This document shows positions 47,701-62,270 of a stretch of 64,000 bases of DNA, piece after piece. Position 1 is the first letter of the stretch, and every line of letters starts with the position of its first letter. This DNA is from Astur gentilis. Lineage: Eukaryota; Chordata; Aves; Accipitriformes; Accipitridae. The translations under genes were made by a program, and so were the position numbers. Location: the NCBI RefSeq assembly GCF_929443795.1, contig NC_064889.1, positions 15,263,299 through 15,327,298 of the forward strand, in the 5' to 3' direction. Under the pieces are notes generated by a model. It did not search any database and was not told the DNA's origin. It saw only the letters and a program-made list of their open reading frames with translations.

Positions 47701-48529
47701 CTCAGCTTGCCTGTGTAAAGCAGATTTCTGTGAGGTTTACGTTATTGCAGCAGTCAAGAAAGGGGCAGTTCTGCCCATCAAGGCGGAAGGGCATCCCAGA
47801 TGCGTCTTCTTCCACTTGGAGGGACAGCAGGTGTCATGTTGTATGGCTATCACAAAATCTCTGTGCTGTGGATAAGCTGCTGTTCAGAAGCAGGAATTCC
47901 AGGCTGTCAGGGTGGCTTTCAGACCAGACCCTATTCCATTATGTTCCAACAGAATCTCACGCTGCAAATAAAAGGTAGTATGCAAAAATACCTATCCAGT
48001 CCACGTGTACAGACAAGAAAGCTTTACTTCAGCATGCAGAGATGCTTAGGTGGGCATTGAAACCACAAGAACAAGTCCTTTTATTTTGCAAAAAGAGGGA
48101 ATTAAAACTGCAGAGCAGTAATCGCTGATTGTTTTGACATACTGTAAATGCCTTTGATTGGCAAAAGCACACAGAAGCATTGCAGAGATCAGTATCTCCC
48201 ACTGAAATCCCTGGAGTCACTGCACAGCAGTCGAGCAAAGGCCTATAGTATTTTTGCTGGAAAGTGGTTCAAGTTGCTTATTATTGCCCAACACATGCAA
48301 GCAGCTTGATATTTTGCAGTTAGCTTATTAGCAAAACTCCAGATGGATAAAAGAAATACTCTTCAAAATCCATTATTAAAATAGGATATTTTGCTTTTCT
48401 ACAACGTTTTTATTCAGATGGATTTAATATGGTTTTTAATAGCTAATGCTATTGGGAGTCAGCAGCATGGCAGTATCTTTTCTAAACCATTATTTAAAAT
48501 ACTGTTCTGTAAAATGTAAAATATTAATT

Positions 48530-48568
48530 CCCCCCCCCCCCCCCCCCGCCAGAGGATCCTAAAATGTA

Positions 48569-48600
<32 letters not shown>

Positions 48601-48602
48601 AA
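48530..48602. repeat. C18 run followed by A-rich tract
   Basis: C18 at 48530-48547, then a short unique stretch, then A19 and AAAAG repeats to about 48606. The strings TAAAATGTAAAA occur on both sides of the C run. Confidence 0.85.
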
Positions 48603-49410
48603 AAAATCCAACCTCCTTCAAGCTAAAAACTGTGACTCAGATTCTGTAGTACTTAAATTGAACAGCAATCCAACTAAAGCTGATTGGAGACTGCAGAATT
48701 TTTCTCTCATTTATCAGGACTGTAAGACATTTGAAGTAGAGCACAACTCCTTCCCCGATGTACATCACATACTAGAACTTCTAGTGTGGAATGCTGGCAT
48801 ATGCACTTTTTCACCCATTAAAAAAGATAACCCTGTGAAGGGTGAGACTGGAAGCAGAATCCAACTTAATAAGGTGGAATTGCACAGCTACAAAAGTAAA
48901 AATTAAAAAACTCTCTGGGCATGGAAGAGTGCCACCAGCAAAAACAAAAAGCAAAAAAAGATTAAAAACAGCAGAGCATACTTTTGAGCACTGCTGAAAA
49001 TGGCTGAAGGGTATCCTGCAGACAGCCAGAAATGACAATATAAAGACATCAATCCTCCTTTTTTTCTGTGCATGCTCAGGACCTCAACGAGATAGAAGAC
49101 AATGAAGGGTTAGTTGGAGTCCAAACAATGCTGGCAGGCAGTCTCACTGGGAAAGATCAGCAGTCTTGCAGCTGAGTTCAGCCCCTTTACATCCCTAATT
49201 AGCAGCATATTTTTAAGACAGAAAGTTGAAATACACTTTCTGCAGAGCTGCTTTAATCTTCAATATGAAAATGGGGCCAAAGCTTAGTTCTGCGTGACTG
49301 GTATCTATATGCATGACTTTGTAGATAACAGATCTATTCATGTGATTCAAGTCCTCTGTGGCTGGTGGACAAGACGACTGTCAGAAAAGGAGACTCGGGG
49401 GATACAAAGA

Positions 49411-49535
49411 ATAGTCCTATCTCTGCCTCTGGCCTCTAGGATGACTTTGGTCACATCACTGCATCCCCTTCAGTCTCACTTTTACAAATGGGGACTATGA
49501 TACTGTTCTCGTTACAAAGCACTTGAGATCCACTG
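49411..49535 (+). mobile_element. MIR-like SINE remnant
   Basis: In order: AGTCCTATCTCTGCCTCTGG, GATGACTTTGGTCACATCAC, CCCTTCAGTCTCACTTTTAC, AAATGGGGACTATGATACTG, then TACAAAGCACTTGAGA. These follow the MIR sense consensus (GGCTCTGCCACT..GTGACCTTGGGCAAGTCAC..CCTCAGTTTCCTCATCTGTAAAATGGGGATAATA..TGTAAAGCGCTTAGA). It is the best preserved of the MIR-like pieces in the window. Confidence 0.65.
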
Positions 49536-52500
49536 CTAAAATGCAAGGTATTACTAAGAACATACTTCCAGCTCTGACAAAGGAGGATTTCAGGGCACCA
49601 AACTGGTATCAAATCCTCCCACTGAGCACACCCCAAAGTCAGACTGCTGCAAAAATGCTCCATTTTCTCCAAATGAAGTGTTTCCCTGCCACTGTGAGTA
49701 AAGCAATGGTGCCACCACTAGGATTTTTTTCCCCCAGTCTGTTCCCTAAGGAAAGGAAAGGATGTGATCACACTATTTTCAGTCTGACTCTCACCTGCAA
49801 TAACTCAGGGACATAATCAGACAATGTTGCCAAACCAGCCAAAAGGAGAAAGGACAAAGATATTTAGCTTCCCCACATTTTGTGATAGATAGGTTGTCCA
49901 TCAGAAGATGGACAGACAAGTAGTCCATATGCTGAAAGACAGCTTGCAATTGCAGGCTCAACCAAAACATCAGACAACAAGGAATCTACATAAAGGCAAG
50001 CCAGAGAAAAATAAGCTTCTTAAGTTTCATGGCTCACAAAATTACTTTTTATTTGTGGATGGGTGGGGAGAGGTTGTTCATTTTCAACAAATATTGCCAG
50101 CTCTGAGGCACTTCATGTGTACTTTTCTTCCCTTCAAGCATAGTGAAGCTTGATTCTCCTTTGTCTGAATTATTCCTCAGACATCAAAATGCTGTTTTTA
50201 AATGTACATCCACCTGAGCAAACTCTAGTGAGCCCACCAAGACCAAATGAAAGTTTCTGATGACAAAATCTGGTTATCCTACTTTATTATCTTACTACAA
50301 ATATACTTGTCTTGAAATATAAGTGTGCAAGAAATGCACATATAAAAATGTGTTTGGAAGACATACAGCAAATAAAAACTAATTAACCAGTCAAGGCATC
50401 AACAAACAAGGAATTTTAGGGACTGCACATTCACAAACACCATATTTTTCTCCTGCCACTCTCTTCTCATAAGCCAAAGGGACATGAAAAGTCATATCAT
50501 CTTCCTCCCCAAAGTGCTTAGATAAACCCTGCCACCTTCCGTAGCACATCTGCTAGAAAGAGGGGATGAATGGTGTAAGAACTCATTCGTCTGAGGAATA
50601 TTTTTTGGCCTTCCAATATTTACACTAGAATTTTACTAATTCATTGATGTTGTTTGTTTTTAAGGAAAAATGTTATATTTATGAGATAGGTATTTTTAGC
50701 CAGTCAACTTGATCAAAATCTTTTCAATCAGATGCAGCCTGCCTAGAGCACTGACATTTGGTCAAATACACACAACCAAATTTTATACTCGAGGCTCATC
50801 TGTTCAACATATCCAAAGCTCCATATTCCGCTGTTCAAGCTTTTATTAAAAGAAGTGTTGCTAGTCCTTATACTCATATTGGCACACTTAAAGCCAAAAG
50901 GTAAGCAAACTTCTGGAAGATTGCATTCTCCTAGAATTGGCTGGCTTAATTTACTATTTTTTTTCCAATGTAATTTACTTCCCCCCAAAAGTCAGTTAAA
51001 AAAATTGGATTGGCACAATATTTCCAGGCTGAAGAATATCGAGTGTCCCCGTGCAATATTTGGTCCAGTTTCCCACAAAGTACACAAAACCCTGTTGACA
51101 CTACAGCTTGCGGCTAAAATTGTTTTGAGTAAGGAAACGTGATCGATGGAGACTGCAGGTCCCGGAACACGAGCCTCCACTTTGCGTCAGGGTGGACACA
51201 AACATACTAGAGACAACGAAGGGAACAATCTGCTTCGCTTGCTGGAGACCGCAGGCTCCTGCTAAGGAGAATTCAAGCTTGACACTCTGGAGGTTGCAAC
51301 TATCATCTGGGCCTCTGGGTACAGAAAACCTTCCTGCTTGTCTCCTCTGTGACCTGCTTTGTTACCGTCAGTTGCAGCTAAGGAGTATAATATCAGGGGA
51401 CTGAAACACTCCTTGTCACTGAACAAGTGCCTGCATAGGAAAAATGCTTACTGTTACATGGGAAAAGAACACAAAATCTGTGTCCCTTAAAAGCACAGAA
51501 CATTTTTAGTTTCCTGCAGCCCTCTGAGGTTTGGGTGCAGCAGTGCTGATGAGACTACATGAGTGTCCTGACCAATCCTCCAGAGGGAATGGAGACACAG
51601 CTCAGCATATATTTGTCTTCATTATGTTGCTCTCTGTGGACCCACGGACCATAAAGACTCATGATCTTAAATACCTGAGTGTATGTGTTCACACCAGAAT
51701 CCCTATTTACAGGATTTAAGCAACTACTTCAAAACATAAACTTCTGTTTCACATTATCATAAACTAATTTACCTATTACCTACCCACCTTTTTGCAGGCA
51801 CAGGCCGTCTGCACCAGCTGAGCTGCATACACAGCACAGAAGCCACACGAAGTGGGATCTTCTGCAGGCACCGAGTATGGTGGAGGTCCCTGAACAGACA
51901 CTACATTCTGGCGCTGAGGACTGCAGAAGCAGAGGCATGCTCAGAGCACCAAATCATGGCACTTAGGGTGCTCGTGTGAAGATGGTGGACTGGGACTCTT
52001 CGGCTGGGGAGAGGCCTCAGTCTGGATTTTGAGACTATGGGATAAGTATAATCACCAAGCACCACCAGCACACAGGCCAATTATTTTGTTGTGATGCAAG
52101 TAACACGTACAACAACAACATGTACACAATCTGAGGGGAATGAGAAGCAATGAAATCTAATTGCAAAGCCAATGAAATGGAGTGATTTGCAATAATTTTT
52201 CAAAGGCAGGTTTTCCTGTTTACTCTGCTGACAAATAGCAAACTTGTACCTGCAGAAAAGCTTGGCATCTGTAGAAAGCCTAGGGTTGCTATAAACCTAA
52301 CAACTGTCTGTAAATAATTGTTTCCATTACTCCCGCAGCCTTAACCACCATCTGTGGTACAAACCAACCAATTAAAACGGCAGACTATTTTGCTAAGATG
52401 GAACTTTTGCCTGTGTTGACTGGGTCGCTAAAACCATGGAATGAAAAGAGATTTGTGGAGTCACAGTGGTCTCTGTGCAGCACTTGGACCCAACTTTGGT

Positions 52501-55114
52501 ATTTTTACAGGGTTTGCTTTCAATCTCTGCTCAAGATTTCCAGGAGCTGTCATTATGGTGTCAAATACCTTCTTTGCAAAGTCCCTCAGTCTAGGTTAAA
52601 CTCTTAGGAATTTTAATCTGTCTGCCTAAAGAGACTCAGGAACAAGTTTTTCCAAGCCAAGTCATACTCCTCCCCACCTGCCTGTTTTTCTGCTTCCAAA
52701 ACCTCAGAATGAGAGTTTTCATTTAGTTTTGACCAAAAATATAATGTTGCTGAAATTTACTTAGATAGTCCCTAAAAGATTAACAACCTCATTTATCAAA
52801 ACGAACATTTTCCTCAAAAAAACCCCTCAAAGCCCCCCAAAACCCCTCAAGCAGCAGCTTACAGGAATGAAACTCTTTACATAAAAATGTACAAAGCACT
52901 CCATTATGTAAATGCAGACCTACGAACTTAAATCCTAATTACTAAATCATGTTAGAGAAAAATTACTTGAAATAATAAAAACATGAAAGACAAAAAGATG
53001 TATTTTTAGACATGTAAGTGGCATTAATGTCAGAGACAAGATGAAAATATCAATATGGTAGTGATCAGACTTGCTAGGGTGGCATGCCCATTATTCTAAA
53101 AAATATATTTCACATCACAAACACTAAATATGAGTTTCAAACATGTGAGTACTCTCTTTTAATTTACATGGATTAATCATGGGCTTGAAGTTGCCTATAT
53201 GTTTATATACTTGTAGGATTAAGAGTTACTTTATAACATCCTTTCTTTCTATCCAATAAGTTAACATGAATATGTGTATGAGGTATCTGTAAGTATTTTA
53301 TGTTTCTTTCAAATAACCTCTCAGAATATCGTGTTTCCATGAGCACGAGTTATCTACAAAACCTGGTGATTCAGCTGCAGTTAAGTTACAGAAGTCACAA
53401 AGTTTACTCCAGAATCTGCTTTCTTCCCAAAGTCTCTGATTTTCTCTAATTTCCCTTCTCTAAACAAGACCAAGGGGTTCTGGCCATTGCTCTCTCTCAT
53501 TTCTATACTGGACTTGGAGGGGTAACCAGAAGATTAATTTTAAAGAAATTATGATCTTAAAAGGATACAGGCTGCCAAGGGACAAATTATACATGTGGAA
53601 CTGTAATAGCTGTTTTCCCGCATACATTAATATTAAATTTTTAAAACACTCTTTACCTCTGAATCAGGAACGGCATCCATACCAAGCATGGGAGCTTAGC
53701 ACTCTCCCTTGGCAGCTCAGTAAAAAAACGTGTTTTAAATCAGGTTACCATTTTGTTTTAAAAAGCAGCTGTAAAGAAAAAGTGTATTATTCTGACTCAT
53801 ATTGTGCAAATAATTGGGAAAAGGCAATTACACATAAAAGAGAACTTGGTCAGCGAGATACATATCTGGAACTAAGAAGGACATTAGGGAACACTGCACA
53901 TACAAATTATTCATAGGATCCAGATACAGTGTTTATATACACCTCATACAAATCAACAAAATCCAACCAAAAGCCTTTCAGTCAGTATTCAAAATTTTAA
54001 CTCTAAGTGTCACTTGCCTTTACTTTTTAATGCACTGGTGATGACACATGACGTGTCCAAACCATGCTCCACAACCAACGAGTTTTAGCTCACATTGCTT
54101 TTAATTGTCAAGATCCCCAGTTCAGTCTTACATGTAGCAATCATGATGGCATCCTTTTCAATAAATCTGCACTGGAGACATCCCTGACACTCCTGTTACT
54201 ATACCAGGTCAACTGTATTGCTGACATTTGACAAACAAGTAAACTAACACGTTCATCTAGCAGCAAATGTTTCAGAAACTCAGAAATTTTCTCATTAAAA
54301 AATTGTTCCCCCTGCTCCCACATCTGCTAAAGAAGCTGGTGTTTCTTCTTAACATATTGCCACTAAAATCTTTATTATTATGGGCTTCTAGAAACTTAAC
54401 AGCTAGAGGCTTGATCCTGCAAGCACAGCTGGGCATACAGTTTGGCAGCATAAACAAAGCCATTGTCTTTGTATGATCAGATCCCATCCAGCACAATAAC
54501 ATGGCAATTATATACGCAGGTGAACCCATTCATTTGTGAGGCAGGAGATGGCATAAAATATCTTCCAAAAGATAAGGAGAAAACATTCACAGAATTTTAA
54601 TGCTGAAGAGCCCTATCTGACAAATGTGTCTTCTCTAACCTATTTTCATCCTTTAACAAGGAATTCTTGTCGTTTTACCAGAAGTACCAATTCAAAAAAC
54701 CTGCTCAGAAAACTGGCCCACTCCCTTAACAACAATCAAAGCTCCATACAGAGTCTCTGAAATAAATGCAAAGAAAACAAAATAATAACAGATAGAACAA
54801 GCTTATTACTGGTGATGTATCTTCACAGACATTAAAATTCTAACCGCAAGGCTTAATAACTTTATGCTACCTTCTTCTAAAAGCTGTGATAGAAATACTG
54901 ACTGTGATGAAGTAAAATAAAGTTTGCACAAGAGGAAGGTTTTTAAAAAGAACTCTTGATAAAAAGCAGCAAAAGGGATACCTGAAAATGTGAACATATG
55001 TGAGTCACCTGATCCAGACACCATACGAAAAGAATTATCTGTTGAGTTTGCTGCACCACTAATATCTTTCAAAAGCCCTGGTATTTGGAGAGGCACAGCA
55101 GTAAGGAATGTCAT

Positions 55115-55139
55115 CTTTTTTTTTTTTTTTCTTTTTTTA
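55115..55139. repeat. Poly-T tract
   Basis: About 25 bases of T with one C, in HDGFL3 intron 1. Confidence 0.85.
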
Positions 55140-56014
55140 AGATGAACGTCTGCCTTCTCCCTTAGGCTGTGGTCCTACTTTATGTTTCCACAGGCACTGC
55201 AGCACACATGTAAGCAGTTTTATTGAAATCAAGGAATCTTTATGCAGTCGAACTCATTTGCTGCCTTTGGGACACGGGATAGGTATCATCTTCCTTCCGC
55301 TATTCCACAACAACCAGAACAGCAAGCCTCCAGCCCTGCAGTGGATCTGCACAGGGCTACTTCTAGAACACATAAAAAGCCCACGCCCATGCCTGCTGGA
55401 GGATAATGAAACACAGTGGTAATAGGACGCTGCTAAGAACACAGGAACCTCAATTCTGCAAACACTTCCACATGTGATTAATCCTGAATGAACGCTACCT
55501 AATTGGATTCCAGATAATAGTGTCTGAAGAAATCCTTACAGAAATACAAATTTACACTGGCTCAGATGGAAACAGCGACATCTGGGCTGAAAACTGACTA
55601 GCGATTAATTAGTTTAAGAAAAAGATGACAAAAGATGCCACTACACTAGGGCACAGTGCCTGGCATGAGATGCCTTGCTTAGGTGTATTCCTTGCCAGGA
55701 GCTGCCCCACTTAACACCTTCTTCCATGTTCTGGAAGAGGCATGTGGGACAGCAAGCTGGGAACCTTTGCAAATATTAAGACAAAGATAGTCTCTTATGC
55801 TCCTATGTGTGTATGTATAAACATGCAGTCACGTCACTACATCCAGTGATGGTAAAACCAATATGACAACTGACTCACAGAGTCCTGGGTCTGTGAGAAA
55901 TACAAGCTGCGAGTAACCCAAAATTTAGTTTGCAAAAGGAAAAAGCTAACACATCTGGGAAAAAGGATTGGCAATGTAAGAGAGAGAAAGCTGGAAGCAG
56001 CAACACTACAGGAA

Positions 56015-56080
56015 GCCAATAGTGGACCACAAGTTACATTTGAACAACCAATGTGCTGCAAAGGTCAAGGCAATATGCAG
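56015..56080 (+). mobile_element. Possible CR1 reverse-transcriptase fragment
   Basis: Translation gives D-H-K-L then, after six residues, Q-C-A-A-K-V-K-A. This resembles the CR1 motif DxKLxMSQQCALAAKKANxxLG. Only this short segment matches, and the downstream part of the frame does not continue the family sequence. Confidence 0.4.
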
Positions 56081-58082
56081 AAATCCCCATATGCAAACAC
56101 ACATCCTGCCAGAGAGCTGGCAGACAACCCTCACGTGGTGCGACCGCACCCAGGAAAATTATTTTGGCCCTGTGCAGGTCATCCCCGTACAGGCTGGTAA
56201 CAAGTTGAAGGAAGCTAAAGAAAAATACACAGGTATTTATGTCAACACGCACACACACCAAAAAGCAATCGATGGGGCCAGAGGGGTTGATTTACATACA
56301 GTGATGAATAATAAACTATATCCTAAGGAAGGAAGACAGGCCATGCATGGACGGCCTCACTTCTGCTATGGGATGCAAATCACACCCCTCGGTGCCTCCT
56401 GGCTCTGGAGCCCCCTCAGCCATTGTGCTTGGGTGGTCTCTGCACAAGCAGTAGGAAAGAGAAAGGCAAAACTTGAGAGGAGGAAGGACACAAACCTCCT
56501 TTTGTGGCAGAGTGCTCTGCTTTCTGGCATCATCTTATGCTGCTTTGTCACGATGGCCAACCCATGGCACGTGCTAGTCTAAATGCCACTCCATCAGTGC
56601 CTTCCTCCCTTCCCCTCCACCCCACAGCTGCTGAAATGGGAAGATACTAATACGTGCCATACAAAAAGTGAACCGTAAGTGCCCTACATCTAAAGTTTTC
56701 CCAAAGGATATGTGGAAGAGGAGCTGAAGGAACTGCCTCCTAGTTACCAAACAATAGGTTAAGGACTATGGTAACAACCAGGAACGGAAACCTGTGTTCT
56801 TGTTGTCTTCATGTGGAGGAGGATACCCCGTCCTCCAGGAATTAAAAAAGGGGTTCACTGTATCCCTTTCATGGAGGCTTGAACACTGTAAATGTAAGAA
56901 TTGTGGAGCTGAAGAAAAACTAGCAAAAAAGAGCTGCTTGTATCCAATGACTTTCTATGCAAAACACACAAACATATTAAGGAAGGACAGCAACTCCAGA
57001 ATTGCTCTTTGCACCTATAGCATTTGCTCCTTTATCCATACTTTCTTGCTGCTTCTCCCACCTGGATTGCACCTCCAGACTGATGCTACATATCTCTGTA
57101 AGGTCACTCCCTATGTTATTATTAAGCTTCAATATGTACTTATACTTAGTACATTTAGTAATCCAGTCTGATATGGGATTGATTCCCAGAAACGGTTTGC
57201 ATTATTGTGCAATTGTGACTCAAGCTCTCCCAGACTTAAAGTTTCTTCTACTCATTGCCTCAGTGTGGTTTTACTTTCTGAGTGGCTTCACAGGTAGGTG
57301 CTTTCCAAGCCCAAGGTGTACAAAGTTGCTGACCAAAGGCTGACACACTGTTTCCTAGTTGACATCAGTGACACCACAGTGATACCTGTAAGATCCCAAC
57401 AGTCTGGAATTTTTTCCTTCCTCCCTGGCCCTACTTACTCTGCTGTACATAGAATGCTTTGTTAACTGATGGTCTTAAAGAAATTCTCTGGTGTATGATA
57501 TTCCTTGCCCTGTTTTTCCTCCTTTGTTACATGATGTCTTCTATTCAAGCAGCCAAACTAGAGCTGGCAAAGAGCCTCTCTCTAGGTTTTTTACACATTG
57601 CTGCAAGGCAAAATAAACACTTGTTTCCAGTTTGCATTTTTGGGGCTACAGATTTATGCTAATTATCCTTTCAGTCTGCTAATGGAAAACTGAAGGAGAT
57701 TTAGATGTACTTTTCTGAGGCAGAGACCAAAGCCTATGGACACCTGCCCTTTCTAACGCTGGGCTTTGTCCTACCCAGAGCACAGTACAATGTCGTCTCC
57801 TCCCTTTATGATGACTCTGAAGGCATTTTCAGATTTCAGCAGGGCTTTACAAAAGGCCAGGAGACAGAGATTAAATCCTTCTGAAATTCAAGAACATAAT
57901 GTGTCTTTTTGGAGCAGCAATGATGCCAAGGATAATATTTGGGTTGGCCTGAGACCATTTGAAGGATGAGGAACTTCAGAACAGGGCAATAGGAACTACA
58001 TCATTACATGGGAAGTTCATTGTTTTGTTAAGATGCTGTAGTATTTACTCAAATTTCTTACCTTCCTTTTGTTTTCTAGAAC

Positions 58083-58140
58083 AAAAAAAACCCCAACCAC
58101 CAAAACCAACCAACCAACCAACCAAAAAAACCCAACCCCA
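58083..58140. repeat. (CCAA)n-type A/C repeat
   Basis: Consecutive CCAA units flanked by A runs and CCCCAA variants, with no G or T for about 55 bp. Confidence 0.85.
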
Positions 58141-61100
58141 AAGCCAGGGCTCATATATGCTTCAGGTAAAAGTAGGTATTATCAAGACTGTCATATCAAA
58201 TAGTCTGAGTAGAATAAAAGAAAACTGGAAATGAATCTGCAGTTTATTTCCAATTTCTGTATCAGGTTTAGAACTGGCTGTTACACAAATGAATGAAACA
58301 ATCTCAGATGTGCAAAGCCAGTAATGCAGAGACCTTCCCAAGAGGAGGAAGCAAGGATCTGTTTCCTTCTTTAAGTTTTAGAAGCTTTACCTCATGATAC
58401 TCTCTTGTTTGCCAAGTATTTCCTGGAATCTTTCAAGTAACTGTTCATTCTAGTTGCTCCTATTGTGCTTCAGCCAAACTACTGGGCCTTTCTCTGTTGA
58501 TGCTGCCTCTATTGGAGTCCAGAGCCAAGTGATGTGCTACCATGGCAATGTGCTACACCTATGTTTTAAGCATCTATCTTTTCTATGGGAGTCTGTATAC
58601 CTATGCACAGAATAGGTATGTGTATACACACACATACATATCCATGGTATGTAGAGATCAGAGATACAGACGATACAGGGGTAGACTTGAAAAGTACCAA
58701 GGTACCTAAAGACACAGCGAAGTACTGATGTTCAGCTAATTCCTAACACCTTTAAAAAGCTGGCTGCACAACCTCTTCCTGCCTGCTCCACACAGGCTAC
58801 TTTCCAGTGTTTGTTGCTATATTTATCACTTGAATTACAGTATTACTGAGAGGCCTCAGGCAGACTCATTCTCCCTTACGCCTCTCGAGCATATAGTGGA
58901 AAGGTCTTTACTGCTCAGACAACACCATTTCAAACAGTTATAATGTCCAAGCTCTCTACATTGTCATCACTTTTCCAGCATTATCAGGAAATCCTCTCAT
59001 CTATCCTCAAATGACAATTGTATATACTTACTGTCAGAATCACTTGCTTACAAGATTTTTATTACCCTAAATGTATGAAGACTCGTTAATGCATTATTGT
59101 GATGGGGAAATCAGGAAATGAAAAGTTAAGACTGAAAACTCAGCCTTTGTTTTGCTGTCTATGCTTACAAAAAATTCATTCCAGTTGGGGGTCCTGAAAG
59201 GCTCTTTACATGATAATAAAAAGAGGTGATCTGTCAATTAATGTAATGGAAACTAACATTTCTCATATCTTTTTGCAGTAAGAACATACAGATTGACTTG
59301 AGAGGCTACAGATTTCACTGAAAGGGGCACCCTTCCTTCAGACAAAACATATATCCAATGATTTCCATGAGATCAGCTGATGCAAATTACTCACTGGCTT
59401 CAAAATTACAAGGAAAAACAACTAACAAAAAGTCTGTACAGTATGAAAAACTTTAATTGCTTATTGCCTCAAAACTTCTGAGACAACTGCCTTCATTCTG
59501 GGTTAGCTTCATTTGGACTTAAAATCTTGACACTGCAGAAGAAAATGTATTCATCTATTGTCATTTACACAGAAAGATCAGACTTGCACATTTGGGGCTA
59601 GTTATTTAAACTAATCAAAGAAAAAAAAAACCAAACACACCCAAACCAGAGAGACTTAAAGAACTGAATTTAAAAGAAGTTTCACCAAATATCCCTGCTG
59701 TGGTAACAACAAACATAAAACATCTTGGCCCCAAAATTATTCGTTTGCCAAACAACAGCAACTGGAAAGGTTTTACTGTAAGCTATGGTTCAACTTTATG
59801 TATAAAAATTACTCCCATTTTATGCTGCAATCCTCAGATGAAATCTGTTTTTAAGTCACACTTAAAGCAGAATGCAGGAGCATGGAGAAAGACCATCGGC
59901 TGCTGAGGTTCCCCACCTTCTGAACACTAGGAGAATTCACACTTCACTCCTTGTTATTTTTGTTTTAGGATATGAAGGAAACAGTACTCAATGAGCTGAT
60001 GAAGTCACTGAAAAGGCACTCACACCTACTCTAAATATGACCAGATATCTGCAAATAAAAGTTTAAATACTATCTAAGGAACATGTGTCAACCTGGTGCA
60101 GAAGGTTTAGAAAGTAAAAAACAATCCCGTAAAGGACTCGCTGCCTCAAATGTGCTCTTTTCAGATGCACCACAGCAGAAGTCATGGGAGTGCTGCCTGA
60201 AGAAGCCATGACTTCACCCTCAGTTCCTAGGTTAAGACAGACCTTTGCAGTGATCAGCAAATCATGTCTCATCTCAGAAAGGAACAGAGACCTGCCATGA
60301 AAAATTGCTTGCAGATCTCTGAGGAGTGATGTATGAGTGAGGTACATAATTAAAGAGGGATTGAGATGGAAGAAGCTGAGTTGGTAAAGGAGAAGTCACA
60401 GGAGACTCATATTTAGTAACACGGCAAAAGTGAGGTCATAAACCAGAGCAACCAAAAGGGGAAAAAGGAGAAAAGCACATGGTGAAGGACTGGACAGGTC
60501 CCAAATGGCCAAGGAGAAAAGCTCGAAAGACTGCAGACTGGGTTTTGGCAGAAAAACACAGAGAAAGATCTGTTGTCTATTTCTGATGGACCCTTTGAAG
60601 TTTTCTGGATCTAATCTGATTTTTGTCTGTCATTCTTTGCCAAAAAAGATAAACCTTGCCAGGGAACCTACCTTCCCTTATCCTTATACTAATAAGAAAA
60701 CAAATGGTCTGTTTTAAATATCAAACATTTATGTAGAATCTTTCTTCTGTGATATGTTTGATAGTTTGATATTTCCAAGCTGTCATATTTGCAATTATAA
60801 CTGACCTGGTTAAGTATCTTGTATTTTACCAAACCATGTCATAACATAGGCCTTGGTCCTACACCACAAGCTTCACCACAATCAACCCACTAGCTCCATC
60901 CATACTTCACTGAACTGGAAGAGGGAGGTTTATTTAGTAAAATGCCTGTGTAGCAGTGTCCAAAATATATTTTTAACATTTTTTTACTGATACTGAAAGT
61001 CTTCTGGAATTCTATCACTCTGTAGTAGTAATTCCTTTTAACAGTCTATAATATTATATTACACTATAATACTATAGTGTTATTAGCCTTATCTTTTTAG

Positions 61101-62214
61101 GCTCTAGTCTAACAAAGTCTTTAAGCATAAGCTCACCTTTAAGCCCTTCCCTTGGATTACTTTAAGGTGTCTTACTTTCATGCCTTGCTGGATGGGGGGC
61201 ATAGCCAACAATACTGAAAAAAATGCACTCAGCTAAAAACTATCATTTAATCATCACATTTATGATGCTCAGCCCACCATAGACACTAGTTCCCATTAAA
61301 ATGACAGCATTTACTATATATTACTCTAAGCAATATACTGAAAATTTCATACCCATTTGCAACTCTAATACATTAAAGTGCCCCAAATACCATTTTGCCA
61401 TTGCTATTGGCAGATGCTTAATAGTGACATTCACATATGAGGATTGTCAGCTAACCAGCAAATCCAGAGTTCAAGTAGGTGTTAATTCAGAGTAGCAATA
61501 AAGGGACTGCACAAGGCAAACAGGAGTCGAGAAAACAGGATATTCACCTTCACAAGACAGTAAATACACCTTCATAATAATTAGTGTGACACCATCACTT
61601 TAAAGGCTGCGTTCTCTTCCCAGCACAAAATGTTCTGAACAGCTCTAAACATCCATGTGTTTTACACTAGAATACATTGTCTTACCTGCTTGGATCTCTT
61701 TTGTATTGTCCCAAATCAACTCTATCATCCCTACACAAACTACTTGTGTTTACCCAAATACAGTTCTTGTCTCCCCAGCTGTATGATCCTAGATTTCTGT
61801 TCAATAATGGCATCAGCCATTTACTTGGGCACACTCTTATTTTATTGAGGTCATTCCAGACTTTCTCCTCCGCTCTCTACAGTTGCATTAACAGCTTCCT
61901 TCCTATTTTTAAATCAGCAGCTAATTTCAGCAACTAAGTGCTTATTGTTTCTTCAGGGTCACTCATAAAACAAACACCATTATTGATCTTTCTGAATCTA
62001 CCACTACTTTTTCCCTTTTATCTCATCTGAGTGACTATTGAAGGGGCAATTTCTCAATAAACCAGGACATCTATCCTAGATAAACTAGGGTATCCGAAGA
62101 AAGAGATTTCTTCTGTCTATGTGTGCTAATACAGCTCCTATCACGGCAGTAGTCAAGCAACTCATAAATGTTAGTGATTTTGTCTCCACAACACCTTTTT
62201 AAAGGGAAAAGTGT

Positions 62215-62270
62215 TGTTAACTGTCTTTTACAAACAGAGAACTAAGACACAGAGGGATTTAGTGCTTCAA
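62215..62270 (-). mobile_element. Possible MIR-like remnant
   Basis: The + strand CTTTTACAAACAGAGAACTA followed by AGACACAGAGGGATTTAGTG parallels the complement of MIR (TTTTACAGATGAGGAAACTGAGGCACAGAGAGGTTAAGTG). Short and diverged. Confidence 0.45.

Noticed and set aside
56022..56582. 186-codon + strand open frame in HDGFL3 intron 1
   Set aside because: Its first 20 codons resemble a CR1 reverse-transcriptase fragment and the rest matches nothing. More likely repeat remnant plus chance than a gene.
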